DNA of 7,514 nt from DRPN01 sp964383915 (lineage in GTDB: Bacteria; Bacteroidota; Bacteroidia; Bacteroidales; VadinHA17), in assembly GCA_964383915.1 (NCBI GenBank), contig CAYLJE010000112.1, positions 1 to 7,514 on the forward strand, read 5' to 3'. A model generated the notes under the pieces. The model made no database searches. It had not been told where the DNA came from and saw only the letters and a program-made list of their open reading frames with translations. Shown here in pieces: positions 1 through 5,631 of this stretch. Each line of letters starts with the position of its first letter. Position 1 is the first letter of the stretch. Made by a program: the position numbers and the translations under genes.

Positions 1-14
1 ATTATGGACAAACA

Positions 15-401
15 CTACTTAGTTTTTTCTCCCAGATCTTCAAACTCAACATTGGTGAAGTCTTCAGGTACAGAATCTTCTGTTTTGGCTGTGGTTTCCG
101 GTTTTTCTTCCTGAACCTCCGGTTGTTCATTTTGGATAAAGTCCACAACTTCATTTAAACCTTCAATGAACTTGTCAAAGTCTTCCCGGTATAGAAAAAC
201 TTTGTGTTTTTCGAAAAAAGGTTTTCCTTCTTTGCCGAAACGTTTCTTACTCTCAGTGATGGTAAGATATAACTCGTTCTTCCGGGTTGCCTTTACATCA
301 AAAAAATACGTTCTTTTTCCGGCACGGACAGCTTTAGAGAAGATATCTTCTCTGGGAGTTTTTTCCTGATTGTCATTTTTTTCAATTCCTTCTTCCATCA
401 T
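15..401 (-). CDS. PUR-alpha-like nucleic-acid-binding protein (DUF3276 family)
   Basis: A 128-residue cytosolic protein with one PUR-type domain at about residues 20-89 and an acidic, Pro/Glu-rich tail at about 90-128. The conserved part includes KRTYFFDVKATR (29-40), a basic stretch SKKRFGKEGK (51-60) and the aromatic segment FEKHKVFLYREDF (63-75), typical of DUF3276. The family is related to eukaryotic PUR-alpha and to the Borrelia PUR protein, which bind single-stranded nucleic acid; binding is inferred here, and the cellular role in Bacteroidota is unknown to me. Two consecutive ATG codons (396-401) could each start it; I take the outer one. It ends in TAG at 15-17, so the gene is complete. 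It is transcribed away from nusB, with a -7-like TACATTTG on its strand at 456-449. No signal peptide or membrane segment is seen. Confidence 0.85.
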   Translation of the reverse strand: MMEEGIEKNDNQEKTPREDIFSKAVRAGKRTYFFDVKATRKNELYLTITESKKRFGKEGKPFFEKHKVFLYREDFDKFIEGLNEVVDFIQNEQPEVQEEKPETTAKTEDSVPEDFTNVEFEDLGEKTK

Positions 402-448
402 TCTTTAGTTTTAGGTTTCAAGGGTTTGGTTAATTTAAAAATGATGGT

Positions 449-456
449 CAAATGTA
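449..456 (-). promoter_or_regulatory. -7-type promoter element for the PUR-like gene
   Basis: Read on the minus strand this is TACATTTG, an exact match to the Bacteroidota -7 consensus TAnnTTTG, lying 47 bp upstream of the ATG at 401. No TTG or TTTG occurs at the expected 17-23 bp further upstream; the nearest one is 31 bp away (488-491), so only half of the promoter is supported. Confidence 0.45.
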
Positions 457-460
457 AAAA

Positions 461-476
461 ATATTTTTAAAAATAT
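461..476. repeat. 16 bp perfect AT-only palindrome
   Basis: ATATTTTTAAAAATAT reads identically on both strands. It sits 4 bp upstream of the minus-strand -7 box of the PUR-like gene, in the spacer where a regulator could block or assist RNA polymerase. It could be an operator or just a product of AT-rich composition. There is no loop, and it is not followed by a T-run that would make it a terminator. Confidence 0.4.
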
Positions 477-499
477 CCTTAATTTCACAAACTACTTCA

Positions 500-669
500 T
501 CGTGAAAAGCCTAAATGTGTGTCAGTGTTGGTAAACGTAGCATCCCTTAAGGAATTATTAGAAGTCCCCATGTTTCAATTCACTCCTTTTTTGAAATATG
601 AGTTTCACGAATAAAAATGGAGGCCAACTGAATAAAATCCTTACATTTGTAGCCTCAAATTTTTCACGA
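500..669. repeat. Three copies of TTTCACGA in the divergent intergenic region
   Basis: The octamer TTTCACGA occurs at 603-610 and 662-669 on the plus strand and at 507-500 on the minus strand. A near copy, TTTCACAA, is at 483-490. The 662-669 copy lies between the nusB -7 box and its ATG. The same octamer also occurs inside nusB and the M3 peptidase gene, where coding explains it, so its significance here is uncertain. Confidence 0.35.
642..649 (+). promoter_or_regulatory. -7-type promoter element for nusB
   Basis: TACATTTG matches TAnnTTTG exactly and is the same octamer that faces the PUR-like gene. It lies 28 bp upstream of the nusB ATG, which would give a leader of roughly 20 nt, normal for this phylum. 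No clear -33 TTG is found 17-23 bp upstream. Confidence 0.5.
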
Positions 670-677
670 CAATTAGT

Positions 678-1628
678 ATGCTGAGTAGAAGACTTATCCG
701 AATAAAAGTTTTACAGATATTTTATGCTTATTCAAAAAAACCTTACAGTACTATTCAGCAGGCTGAGAAGGAGTTGAAAATATCCATGGAGCGTACTTAT
801 CATTTGTTTTTTATGTTAATTCTGTTAATGCTGGATGTAAATGATTATGCCGAAGAGCTTATTCATTTGGGGAAGGAAAAGAAAATGCCGACAAGAGAAG
901 ACTTACAACCCAATACACGGTTTGTGGATAACCGTTTGATAAAAAATCTCTCTAATCATCAAGGGGTTGGAAAGTATGTCCGTGATCATGCACTTTCGTG
1001 GCAGGAATCAAGGGGGTTGGTTAAAAAAATCTATCAAAAGCTCGTTTCGTCTAAAGCTTATGAGGGATATATGAAATCCGGGGAAAGTACGTACGGAGAA
1101 GATGCCGGGATCATTAAATATATCCTGAGTGAAATCCTACCCGGATCAGATGATCTTCAGGCTAGTCTGGAAGAACAAAGCATATACTGGAATGATGAAC
1201 TTGAATTCGTGATTTCAGTGCTGATACGTTTTATAGATCATTTTCACGAAGAAATGTTCAGGGAAGTAACGGTGCCGCCCCTTTTTAAGAATAAAGAGGA
1301 TGAACAATATGCTTATAATCTTTTGAATAAGAGCATCCTGCATACTGATGAATATACCTCATTAATTAAAGTATATACAAATAACTGGGATGTTGACAGA
1401 ATTGCCAGGATGGATATTCTTATCCTGATTCAGTCTCTTACTGAAATCCTTCACTTTTCTGAGATACCGGTTCGTGTAAGTATCAATGAATATATCGAGA
1501 TCTCCAGATATTATAGTACTCCCAAGAGTTCAATTTTTATTAACGGGTTGCTTGACAAGATCGTATCAAATTTGCGGACAGCGGATAAAATACATAAAGA
1601 AGGTCGCGGGCTTATCGGGGAGATATAA
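678..1628 (+). CDS. nusB: Transcription antitermination factor NusB, long Bacteroidota form
   Basis: NusB binds boxA RNA together with NusE (ribosomal protein S10) in the antitermination complex that helps transcription of rRNA operons. The 316 residues are more than twice the roughly 140 of the E. coli protein. The basic first helix, MLSRRLIRIKVLQIFYAYSK (1-20), matches the NusB N-terminus. The rest of the fold resumes near residue 205 and shows VDRIARMDILIL (239-250), VRVSINEYIEI (265-275) and FINGLLDKI (287-295), which align with the classic EKAVLRIA, VAINEAIEL and FVNGVLDK segments. Between them, about residues 36-204 form an insertion of mainly helical character without a motif I recognise. 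The protein is cytosolic. It is the first gene of the rightward run, with a 95 bp gap to the next chosen start. Confidence 0.93.
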   Translation: MLSRRLIRIKVLQIFYAYSKKPYSTIQQAEKELKISMERTYHLFFMLILLMLDVNDYAEELIHLGKEKKMPTREDLQPNTRFVDNRLIKNLSNHQGVGKYVRDHALSWQESRGLVKKIYQKLVSSKAYEGYMKSGESTYGEDAGIIKYILSEILPGSDDLQASLEEQSIYWNDELEFVISVLIRFIDHFHEEMFREVTVPPLFKNKEDEQYAYNLLNKSILHTDEYTSLIKVYTNNWDVDRIARMDILILIQSLTEILHFSEIPVRVSINEYIEISRYYSTPKSSIFINGLLDKIVSNLRTADKIHKEGRGLIGEI

Positions 1629-1670
1629 CTGATTACAACCGGATATCCCGGATGTAGTTTATGCCTTTTG

Positions 1671-1701
1671 TTGGTGATGTGCTAAAATTCTTGTTACTTT
1701 G
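1671..1701 (+). promoter_or_regulatory. Probable internal promoter for the DUF1573 lipoprotein gene
   Basis: TTG at 1671-1673 (also TTTG at 1667-1670) is followed after 20 bp by TTACTTTG at 1694-1701, a one-mismatch version of the -7 element TAnnTTTG. The implied transcription start near 1708 lies just upstream of the ATG at 1724 and downstream of the earlier ATG at 1661, so it favours the shorter protein. Confidence 0.45.
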
Positions 1702-1723
1702 CAGTATAAAAAATGAAAGGAAG

Positions 1724-2185
1724 ATGCGGAAAAATACAAATGTTTTTTTGATTGTTTTAATGCTTGATTTTTTGCTGTTATCAGCCTGTGCACAGAGACG
1801 TCCGGGAGCTTCCGGTAAAAAAGAATTGCCGGTGGCCGGACACATTACAAAAGCAGATACAGGACATGCTGTTATCCATTTTGATGTTTACCAGCATGAT
1901 TTCGGAAAAATGATTGAGGGGGATGAGGTATCTTGCACTTTTCATTTTACCAATGCAGGCACAGGAAACCTGCTTATCAATTCGGCTTCAGCATCCTGTG
2001 GATGTACGATACCTAAGTATTCGAAGAAACCGGTGAAACCCGGAGATGGTGGGGATATGGAGGTGGTTTTTAACAGCCTCGGTAAAACCGGTGTGCAGCA
2101 TAAAACCATTGCTGTTCGTGCCAATACCAAACCTCCTGTTACCTTGCTTACCATCACGGCAGAAGTGACTCCGGAAAATAATTAA
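1724..2185 (+). CDS. DUF1573 domain lipoprotein
   Basis: A 153-residue exported lipoprotein of unknown function. From ATG 1724 the protein begins MRKN, then a hydrophobic stretch ending in the lipobox LSAC with Cys22 as the lipidation site. An in-frame ATG at 1661 would add 21 residues and bury this signal, and a promoter-like sequence lies between the two, so I choose 1724. The DUF1573 domain spans about residues 45-150: FDVYQHDFGKM, TFHFTNAGTGNLLI, the hallmark SASCGCTIP with Cys92 and Cys94, then KPGDGGDMEVVFNS and KTGVQHKTIAV. The fold is Ig-like. The CxC pair might bind metal or form a disulfide, but that is inference. It is followed by yajC after 41 bp, an order I recognise from other Bacteroidota genomes. 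No acidic surface-export signal is seen after Cys22. Confidence 0.88.
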   Translation: MRKNTNVFLIVLMLDFLLLSACAQRRPGASGKKELPVAGHITKADTGHAVIHFDVYQHDFGKMIEGDEVSCTFHFTNAGTGNLLINSASASCGCTIPKYSKKPVKPGDGGDMEVVFNSLGKTGVQHKTIAVRANTKPPVTLLTITAEVTPENN

Positions 2186-2226
2186 ATAAGAAACACTATT
2201 TTGTAACATTTTAAAAATTATTAAGA

Positions 2227-2559
2227 ATGAATGAATTAAGTATGATTATTGCAACAGCCCAGGGAGGTAATCAACAACAGAACCCGATGATGTCCCTTCT
2301 TTTTCTGGTTTTGATTATTGTGATCTTTTATTGGTTTATGATCAAACCTCAGGTGAAAAGACAAAAAGAACTGAAGAATTATCGTTCAAGCCTGAAAAAA
2401 GGAGACCGGGTAATTACTACCGGCGGTATCTATGGAAAAATCAATGACGTGAAAGAAAATGCGGTAATCATTGAGATTGCTGATAATATACGGATAAAAG
2501 TAGATAAGAGTGCGATCGTTAAAGATGCGTCCGATCTGGCAGGCCAGCAGAAAAAGTGA
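2227..2559 (+). CDS. yajC: Preprotein translocase subunit YajC
   Basis: A 110-residue inner-membrane protein of the Sec accessory complex SecDF-YajC, which supports protein export through SecYEG. A short N-terminal region rich in Gln and Asn (12-19) leads to one membrane segment at about 22-39 (MSLLFLVLIIVIFYWFMI). The cytosolic family signature follows: KPQVKRQKE (40-48), LKKGDRVITTGGIYGKI (56-72), then an EIADNIRIKVDKSAI stretch near 83-97. The length is normal for the family. A second ATG 4 bp downstream is out of frame. SecD/SecF is not in this window. It sits between the DUF1573 gene and the YbbR-like gene, 41 and 22 bp away, and is probably co-transcribed with them. Confidence 0.95.
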   Translation: MNELSMIIATAQGGNQQQNPMMSLLFLVLIIVIFYWFMIKPQVKRQKELKNYRSSLKKGDRVITTGGIYGKINDVKENAVIIEIADNIRIKVDKSAIVKDASDLAGQQKK

Positions 2560-2581
2560 TGTCGCCTGAACAGGTTAAAAA

Positions 2582-3595
2582 ATGATAGCCTTGGATTGGC
2601 TAAAGCATATATATTTCTGGATACTTAGCCAAATAAAACGGGTAAAATTTGGCCGGGATACGATAATATTTCTTTTTTTTCTTGTTCTGTCAACGATTTT
2701 TTGGTTGTTGAATCAACTCAGTAAGGATACTTCGGCAGAACTGTTATATCCGGTCAGGTTTCAAGACAGAGGCTCAAAAAGAATTATCGTTAATGATTTG
2801 CCTGATCATTTATCGTTACAGGTAAAGGGACAGGGATATACGCTTTTGAAATATAAGCTTAAACCCCGTCTTACCCCCTTGACAATTGATTTCAGGTCTT
2901 TTCCTCTGCGTCCTGTGAAGACGGGAAATATTCATGCTTTTTACCTGTTATCCTCTTATGTGCGGGGCGTTATCAATGACCAGCTTGGGCGGCGTCTTGA
3001 ACTAACAGGGATACGTCCTGATACGCTTTATTTCGTTTTTGATAGCCTGATAGAACGAAAGATCCCTGTACTCCCCGATGTTAAGATAACGTTGGCCAGA
3101 CAATATATCTATCGCGAACCTTTGAAGGTATTCCCTGATACGGTGAAGGTTTCCGGTCCCTCAGGTATTATAGATACTCTTCAAAATATTCCTACTGAAT
3201 ATGTGGCATTTAAAGATGTTAGGGCGTCATTTACAAAAATATTGTTGCTGAGGAAAATTGAGAAGATCTCGATACCGGTAAAAAAAGTTAAAATCCGCGT
3301 GGGAGTGGAACAATTTACAGAAGCTGTTTTTGATATTCCCCTGAAACCCCTTCATGTCCCGGACTCACTTATATTACATCTTTTCCCGCCAACCGTTAAA
3401 ATTACCTGCCATGTGGGTCTGAGCAGATATAAAAATGTGTTGCCTGAATTGTTTACAGCTCAGGTAGATTATCAGGATATAAAAAATGACAGAACAGGGA
3501 AGGTCTCTGTGCGCCTGGCTAAAAAACCGGATTATATCGATGCTATCCATATTGATCCGGGGAAAGTGGAATATATAATAGAGAAAAAACAGTGA
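2582..3595 (+). CDS. Membrane-anchored YbbR-like domain protein
   Basis: A 337-residue protein with a basic N-terminus (KRVKFGRD, 19-26), one membrane segment at about 27-44 (TIIFLFFLVLSTIFWLLN) and a long extracytoplasmic part. The latter is beta-rich with YbbR-like repeats. The first begins after the membrane with LLYPVRF and NDLPDHLSLQVKGQG, and later ones include KIPVLPDVKITLARQYI and FPDTVKVSGPSGIIDTLQ. In Firmicutes the YbbR protein CdaR regulates the diadenylate cyclase CdaA. No cyclase gene is present here, so that role cannot be assumed. Sequence divergence is high, and the family call rests on topology, the VKVSGP-type motif and the position between yajC and coaE, which is usual in Bacteroidota. 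It overlaps coaE by 4 bp, suggesting translational coupling. Confidence 0.8.
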   Translation: MIALDWLKHIYFWILSQIKRVKFGRDTIIFLFFLVLSTIFWLLNQLSKDTSAELLYPVRFQDRGSKRIIVNDLPDHLSLQVKGQGYTLLKYKLKPRLTPLTIDFRSFPLRPVKTGNIHAFYLLSSYVRGVINDQLGRRLELTGIRPDTLYFVFDSLIERKIPVLPDVKITLARQYIYREPLKVFPDTVKVSGPSGIIDTLQNIPTEYVAFKDVRASFTKILLLRKIEKISIPVKKVKIRVGVEQFTEAVFDIPLKPLHVPDSLILHLFPPTVKITCHVGLSRYKNVLPELFTAQVDYQDIKNDRTGKVSVRLAKKPDYIDAIHIDPGKVEYIIEKKQ

Positions 3596-4173
3596 AGCGG
3601 GTTGGGGTTACCGGAGGAATTGGGAGTGGTAAGTCGCTGGTTTGTTCTCTGTTCGAACACCTGGGAGTTCCTGTGTATGAGGCTGATACCCGGGCCAATG
3701 AACTGATACAGCATTCTTCCGATATCCACAGGGCTCTGACCGGCCTCCTTGGGGAAAAAGTTTACCGCAAGGGAAAACTGAATAAGACATTCCTTGCCCG
3801 GGTGTTGTTTTCTGATGCCGGAATGAGGGAACAGATTAATCAGGTGGTTCATCCTGTTGTTTTTAAGGACTTTTTAAAATGGTCGGAAAGATATAAGGAG
3901 AAACCTTATGTTATACAGGAAGCGGCTATTATCTTTGAAAGCGGAGCGTACAGGTTCCTTGATGATGTCATTAATGTATATGCTCCGGTAAAGATGCGGA
4001 TAGCCCGTCTGTTGGCGCGGGATAGCAGTTCAACGGAAGAAATCAGGCGCCGGATGCATGTCCAGATGACTGAGAAAAATCGCCGCCGCAGAGCCGGTTT
4101 TACGATTATTAATGACGGGGAAAGAATGATCCTTCCACAGGTGGTCAGGATACATAATGAATTATTGAAGTAA
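3592..4173 (+). CDS. coaE: Dephospho-CoA kinase
   Basis: CoaE phosphorylates the 3'-hydroxyl of the ribose of dephospho-CoA with ATP, the last step of coenzyme A synthesis, in the cytosol. The 193-residue length is normal. The P-loop GGIGSGKS (8-15) is followed by VPVYEADTRANELI (26-39), where the usual DAD reads EAD with Asp32 kept. Further on are INQVVHPVVF (82-91), the lid-side EAAIIFESG (110-118), RLLARD (139-144) and the base-binding IINDG (172-176). The residue before the last motif is Gly169 where family members usually have Asp, a small variation. It starts with GTG at 3592 inside a GTGA overlap with the YbbR-like stop codon. No in-frame ATG near the P-loop offers an alternative. This pairing supports coupled translation. 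Confidence 0.95.
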   Translation: MKRVGVTGGIGSGKSLVCSLFEHLGVPVYEADTRANELIQHSSDIHRALTGLLGEKVYRKGKLNKTFLARVLFSDAGMREQINQVVHPVVFKDFLKWSERYKEKPYVIQEAAIIFESGAYRFLDDVINVYAPVKMRIARLLARDSSSTEEIRRRMHVQMTEKNRRRRAGFTIINDGERMILPQVVRIHNELLK

Positions 4174-4240
4174 CCTGCCCCGGATAAACCGGTAGAAAAA
4201 AGACAAAAGTTGAAAATAAGACACGATAAAGATTAAAAAT

Positions 4241-4960
4241 ATGGCAAAATTTGGAAAATGGATTGGAGGTGGTCTGGGATGGGCTTTTTTGGGCCCGTTG
4301 GGAGCAATACTCGGATTTGTGATCGGCTCCCTCTATGACAATGCACAGATAAGGAAACTTCCGGGGGCTTCCCATACTACGCAGGGAGATTTCTCTGTCA
4401 GCTTGCTCGTATTGCTGGCGGCCGTGATGAAAGCGGATGGCAAAGTGGTGAGATCCGAACTTGATTATGTGAAACATTACCTGATACAGACAATGGGACC
4501 GGAAAGAGCTCAGGAAGCAGTGATCATGTTACGGAATATACTGAAACAGGATATCCCCGTGAGGGATGTGAGCTTGCAGATACGTCAATATCTGGATTAT
4601 GCCAGCCGTCTGCAGTTGTTGCATCTGCTCTATGGTCTTTCCGGAGCTGATAATGAATGGAATCCCAAAGAACTGGAGATGATTGAACAGATTGCTGAAA
4701 CTATTGGGGTCACTGCTGAGGATAGAAAAGCCATACGGGCCATGTTTGTCCCGGATACCGACGCAGCCTATCGCATCCTGGGGATTAACCGGTCTGCTAC
4801 CGACGAAGAAGTGAAAAAGGCATACCATCAAATGGCCATCAGGTATCATCCCGATAAAGTTAGCTATCTGGGTGAAGACTATCAGAAAATGGCCAAGGAA
4901 AAATTTCAGAAAATAAATGATGCCTATGAGAAGATCAGGAAAGAAAGGAACATGAAATAA
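4241..4960 (+). CDS. TerB and J-domain co-chaperone (DjlA-like)
   Basis: A 239-residue protein with three parts. Residues 1-33 are Gly-rich and hydrophobic (KWIGGGLGWAFLGPLGAILGFVIGSLYD), resembling the N-terminal membrane segment of DjlA. Residues about 49-168 form a TerB-like helical domain with the paired acidic motifs KADGKVVRSELDYVKHY (64-80) and GADNEWNPKELEMIEQIA (135-152). Residues about 174-235 form a J domain with the HPD tripeptide at 203-205 and the helix-IV-like KEKFQKINDAYEKI. J domains stimulate the ATPase of DnaK; the client and location here are inferred. The order TerB then J domain is the same as in E. coli DjlA. It follows coaE after 67 bp with no terminator or convincing promoter between them. 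I leave the gene symbol blank because orthology with djlA is not shown. Confidence 0.88.
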   Translation: MAKFGKWIGGGLGWAFLGPLGAILGFVIGSLYDNAQIRKLPGASHTTQGDFSVSLLVLLAAVMKADGKVVRSELDYVKHYLIQTMGPERAQEAVIMLRNILKQDIPVRDVSLQIRQYLDYASRLQLLHLLYGLSGADNEWNPKELEMIEQIAETIGVTAEDRKAIRAMFVPDTDAAYRILGINRSATDEEVKKAYHQMAIRYHPDKVSYLGEDYQKMAKEKFQKINDAYEKIRKERNMK

Positions 4961-4979
4961 CCATGATAATTTAAAGTTT

Positions 4980-5033
4980 TTTGATCTTCTGTAAGTATTA
5001 TATTTTTGTGTTTGCTGTAATTGTTTAGTTTTG
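4980..5033 (+). promoter_or_regulatory. Tandem promoter-like boxes before the DUF5606 gene
   Basis: Two -7 matches occur: TATTTTTG at 5001-5008 and TAGTTTTG at 5026-5033. Each has a TTTG 17 bp upstream, at 4980-4983 and 5005-5008. The second TTTG is part of the first -7 box. Seventeen is at the short end of the usual spacing. The distal box would give a leader near 68 nt and the proximal one near 43 nt. Confidence 0.45.
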
Positions 5034-5082
5034 TGACAGATTTATTTAAAAGAGAATAACCGGATCATCAAATAAATATATC

Positions 5083-5598
5083 ATGGATTTGAAAGATATT
5101 ATGGCTATTTCCGGAAAACCGGGATTGTATAAGTTTGTGGCCCAGGGACGTAATGCGATTATTGTTGAGCATATTGAAACCGGTAAACGTAACAGTGCTT
5201 TTTCAACAGAACGCATTAATTCACTGGAAGAGATTACTATTTTTACCAATGAAAAAGATATTTCCCTGAAAGAAGTCTTTAAGTCTATCTTTGAAAAAGA
5301 AGAGGGGAAAGAGAGTATTCCCACAAAATCAGATGCAGAGACCCTGAAAACATACTTCGCTGAGGTGGTTCCTGATTATGACCGTGACCGGGTGTATGTT
5401 TCCGATATAAAGAAAATCCTTACCTGGTATAACCTTCTGCTGAAAAATGAACTGCTATCTTTCGAGGAGGAAGAGCCCGGGGAAGAAAAGAAAAGAGAAG
5501 CACCTGCTGTCGAAACAGACCCCAATGAGGAACAACAGGAAAAAAAGGTTCCGGAAGATGAAAGAAATGATAAGTCACAAGAGGAAAAGAAGGAGTGA
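5083..5598 (+). CDS. DUF5606 domain protein with acidic C-terminal tail
   Basis: A 171-residue, probably cytosolic protein of a Bacteroidota family without known function. The conserved region at about residues 1-125 has MDLKDIMAISGKPGLYKFVAQ (start), NAIIVEHIETGKRNSAF (24-40), SLEEITIFT (47-55), PLKE-like SLKEVFKSIF (61-70) and LKTYFAEVVPDYDRDRVYVSDIKKILTWYNLL (88-119), which I recognise as DUF5606. The remaining residues 127-171 are a charged, low-complexity tail rich in Glu and Lys, likely disordered. No signal peptide, membrane segment or catalytic motif is seen. It is preceded by promoter-like boxes and followed after 33 bp by the M3 peptidase gene, so the two may be co-transcribed. A link in function is not shown. 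Confidence 0.82.
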   Translation: MDLKDIMAISGKPGLYKFVAQGRNAIIVEHIETGKRNSAFSTERINSLEEITIFTNEKDISLKEVFKSIFEKEEGKESIPTKSDAETLKTYFAEVVPDYDRDRVYVSDIKKILTWYNLLLKNELLSFEEEEPGEEKKREAPAVETDPNEEQQEKKVPEDERNDKSQEEKKE

Positions 5599-5631
5599 CC
5601 ATCGTTTATCAGTTTGTAAACATTTGAGATC

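Noticed and set aside
166..369. Plus-strand reading frame opposite the PUR-like gene
   Set aside because: It lies wholly inside the minus-strand gene, whose protein matches DUF3276; the plus-frame peptide has no recognisable features.
1639..1651. CCGGATATCCCGG inverted repeat after nusB as a terminator
   Set aside because: The stem is short with a bulged base and no T-run follows. A promoter-like sequence and the next gene come directly after.
2197..2203. TATTTTG upstream of yajC as a promoter
   Set aside because: The spacer inside the -7 element is one base short and no clear -33 partner was found; co-transcription from upstream is simpler.
4183..4196. CCGG-ATAAA-CCGG hairpin after coaE as a terminator
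   Set aside because: Only four pairs, and it is followed by an A-rich run rather than T's on the plus strand; on the minus strand no T-run follows either.
5619..5626. AACATTTG just before the M3 peptidase gene as a -7 box
   Set aside because: It is one mismatch from the consensus, and transcription would begin at or after the ATG at 5632, leaving no leader.
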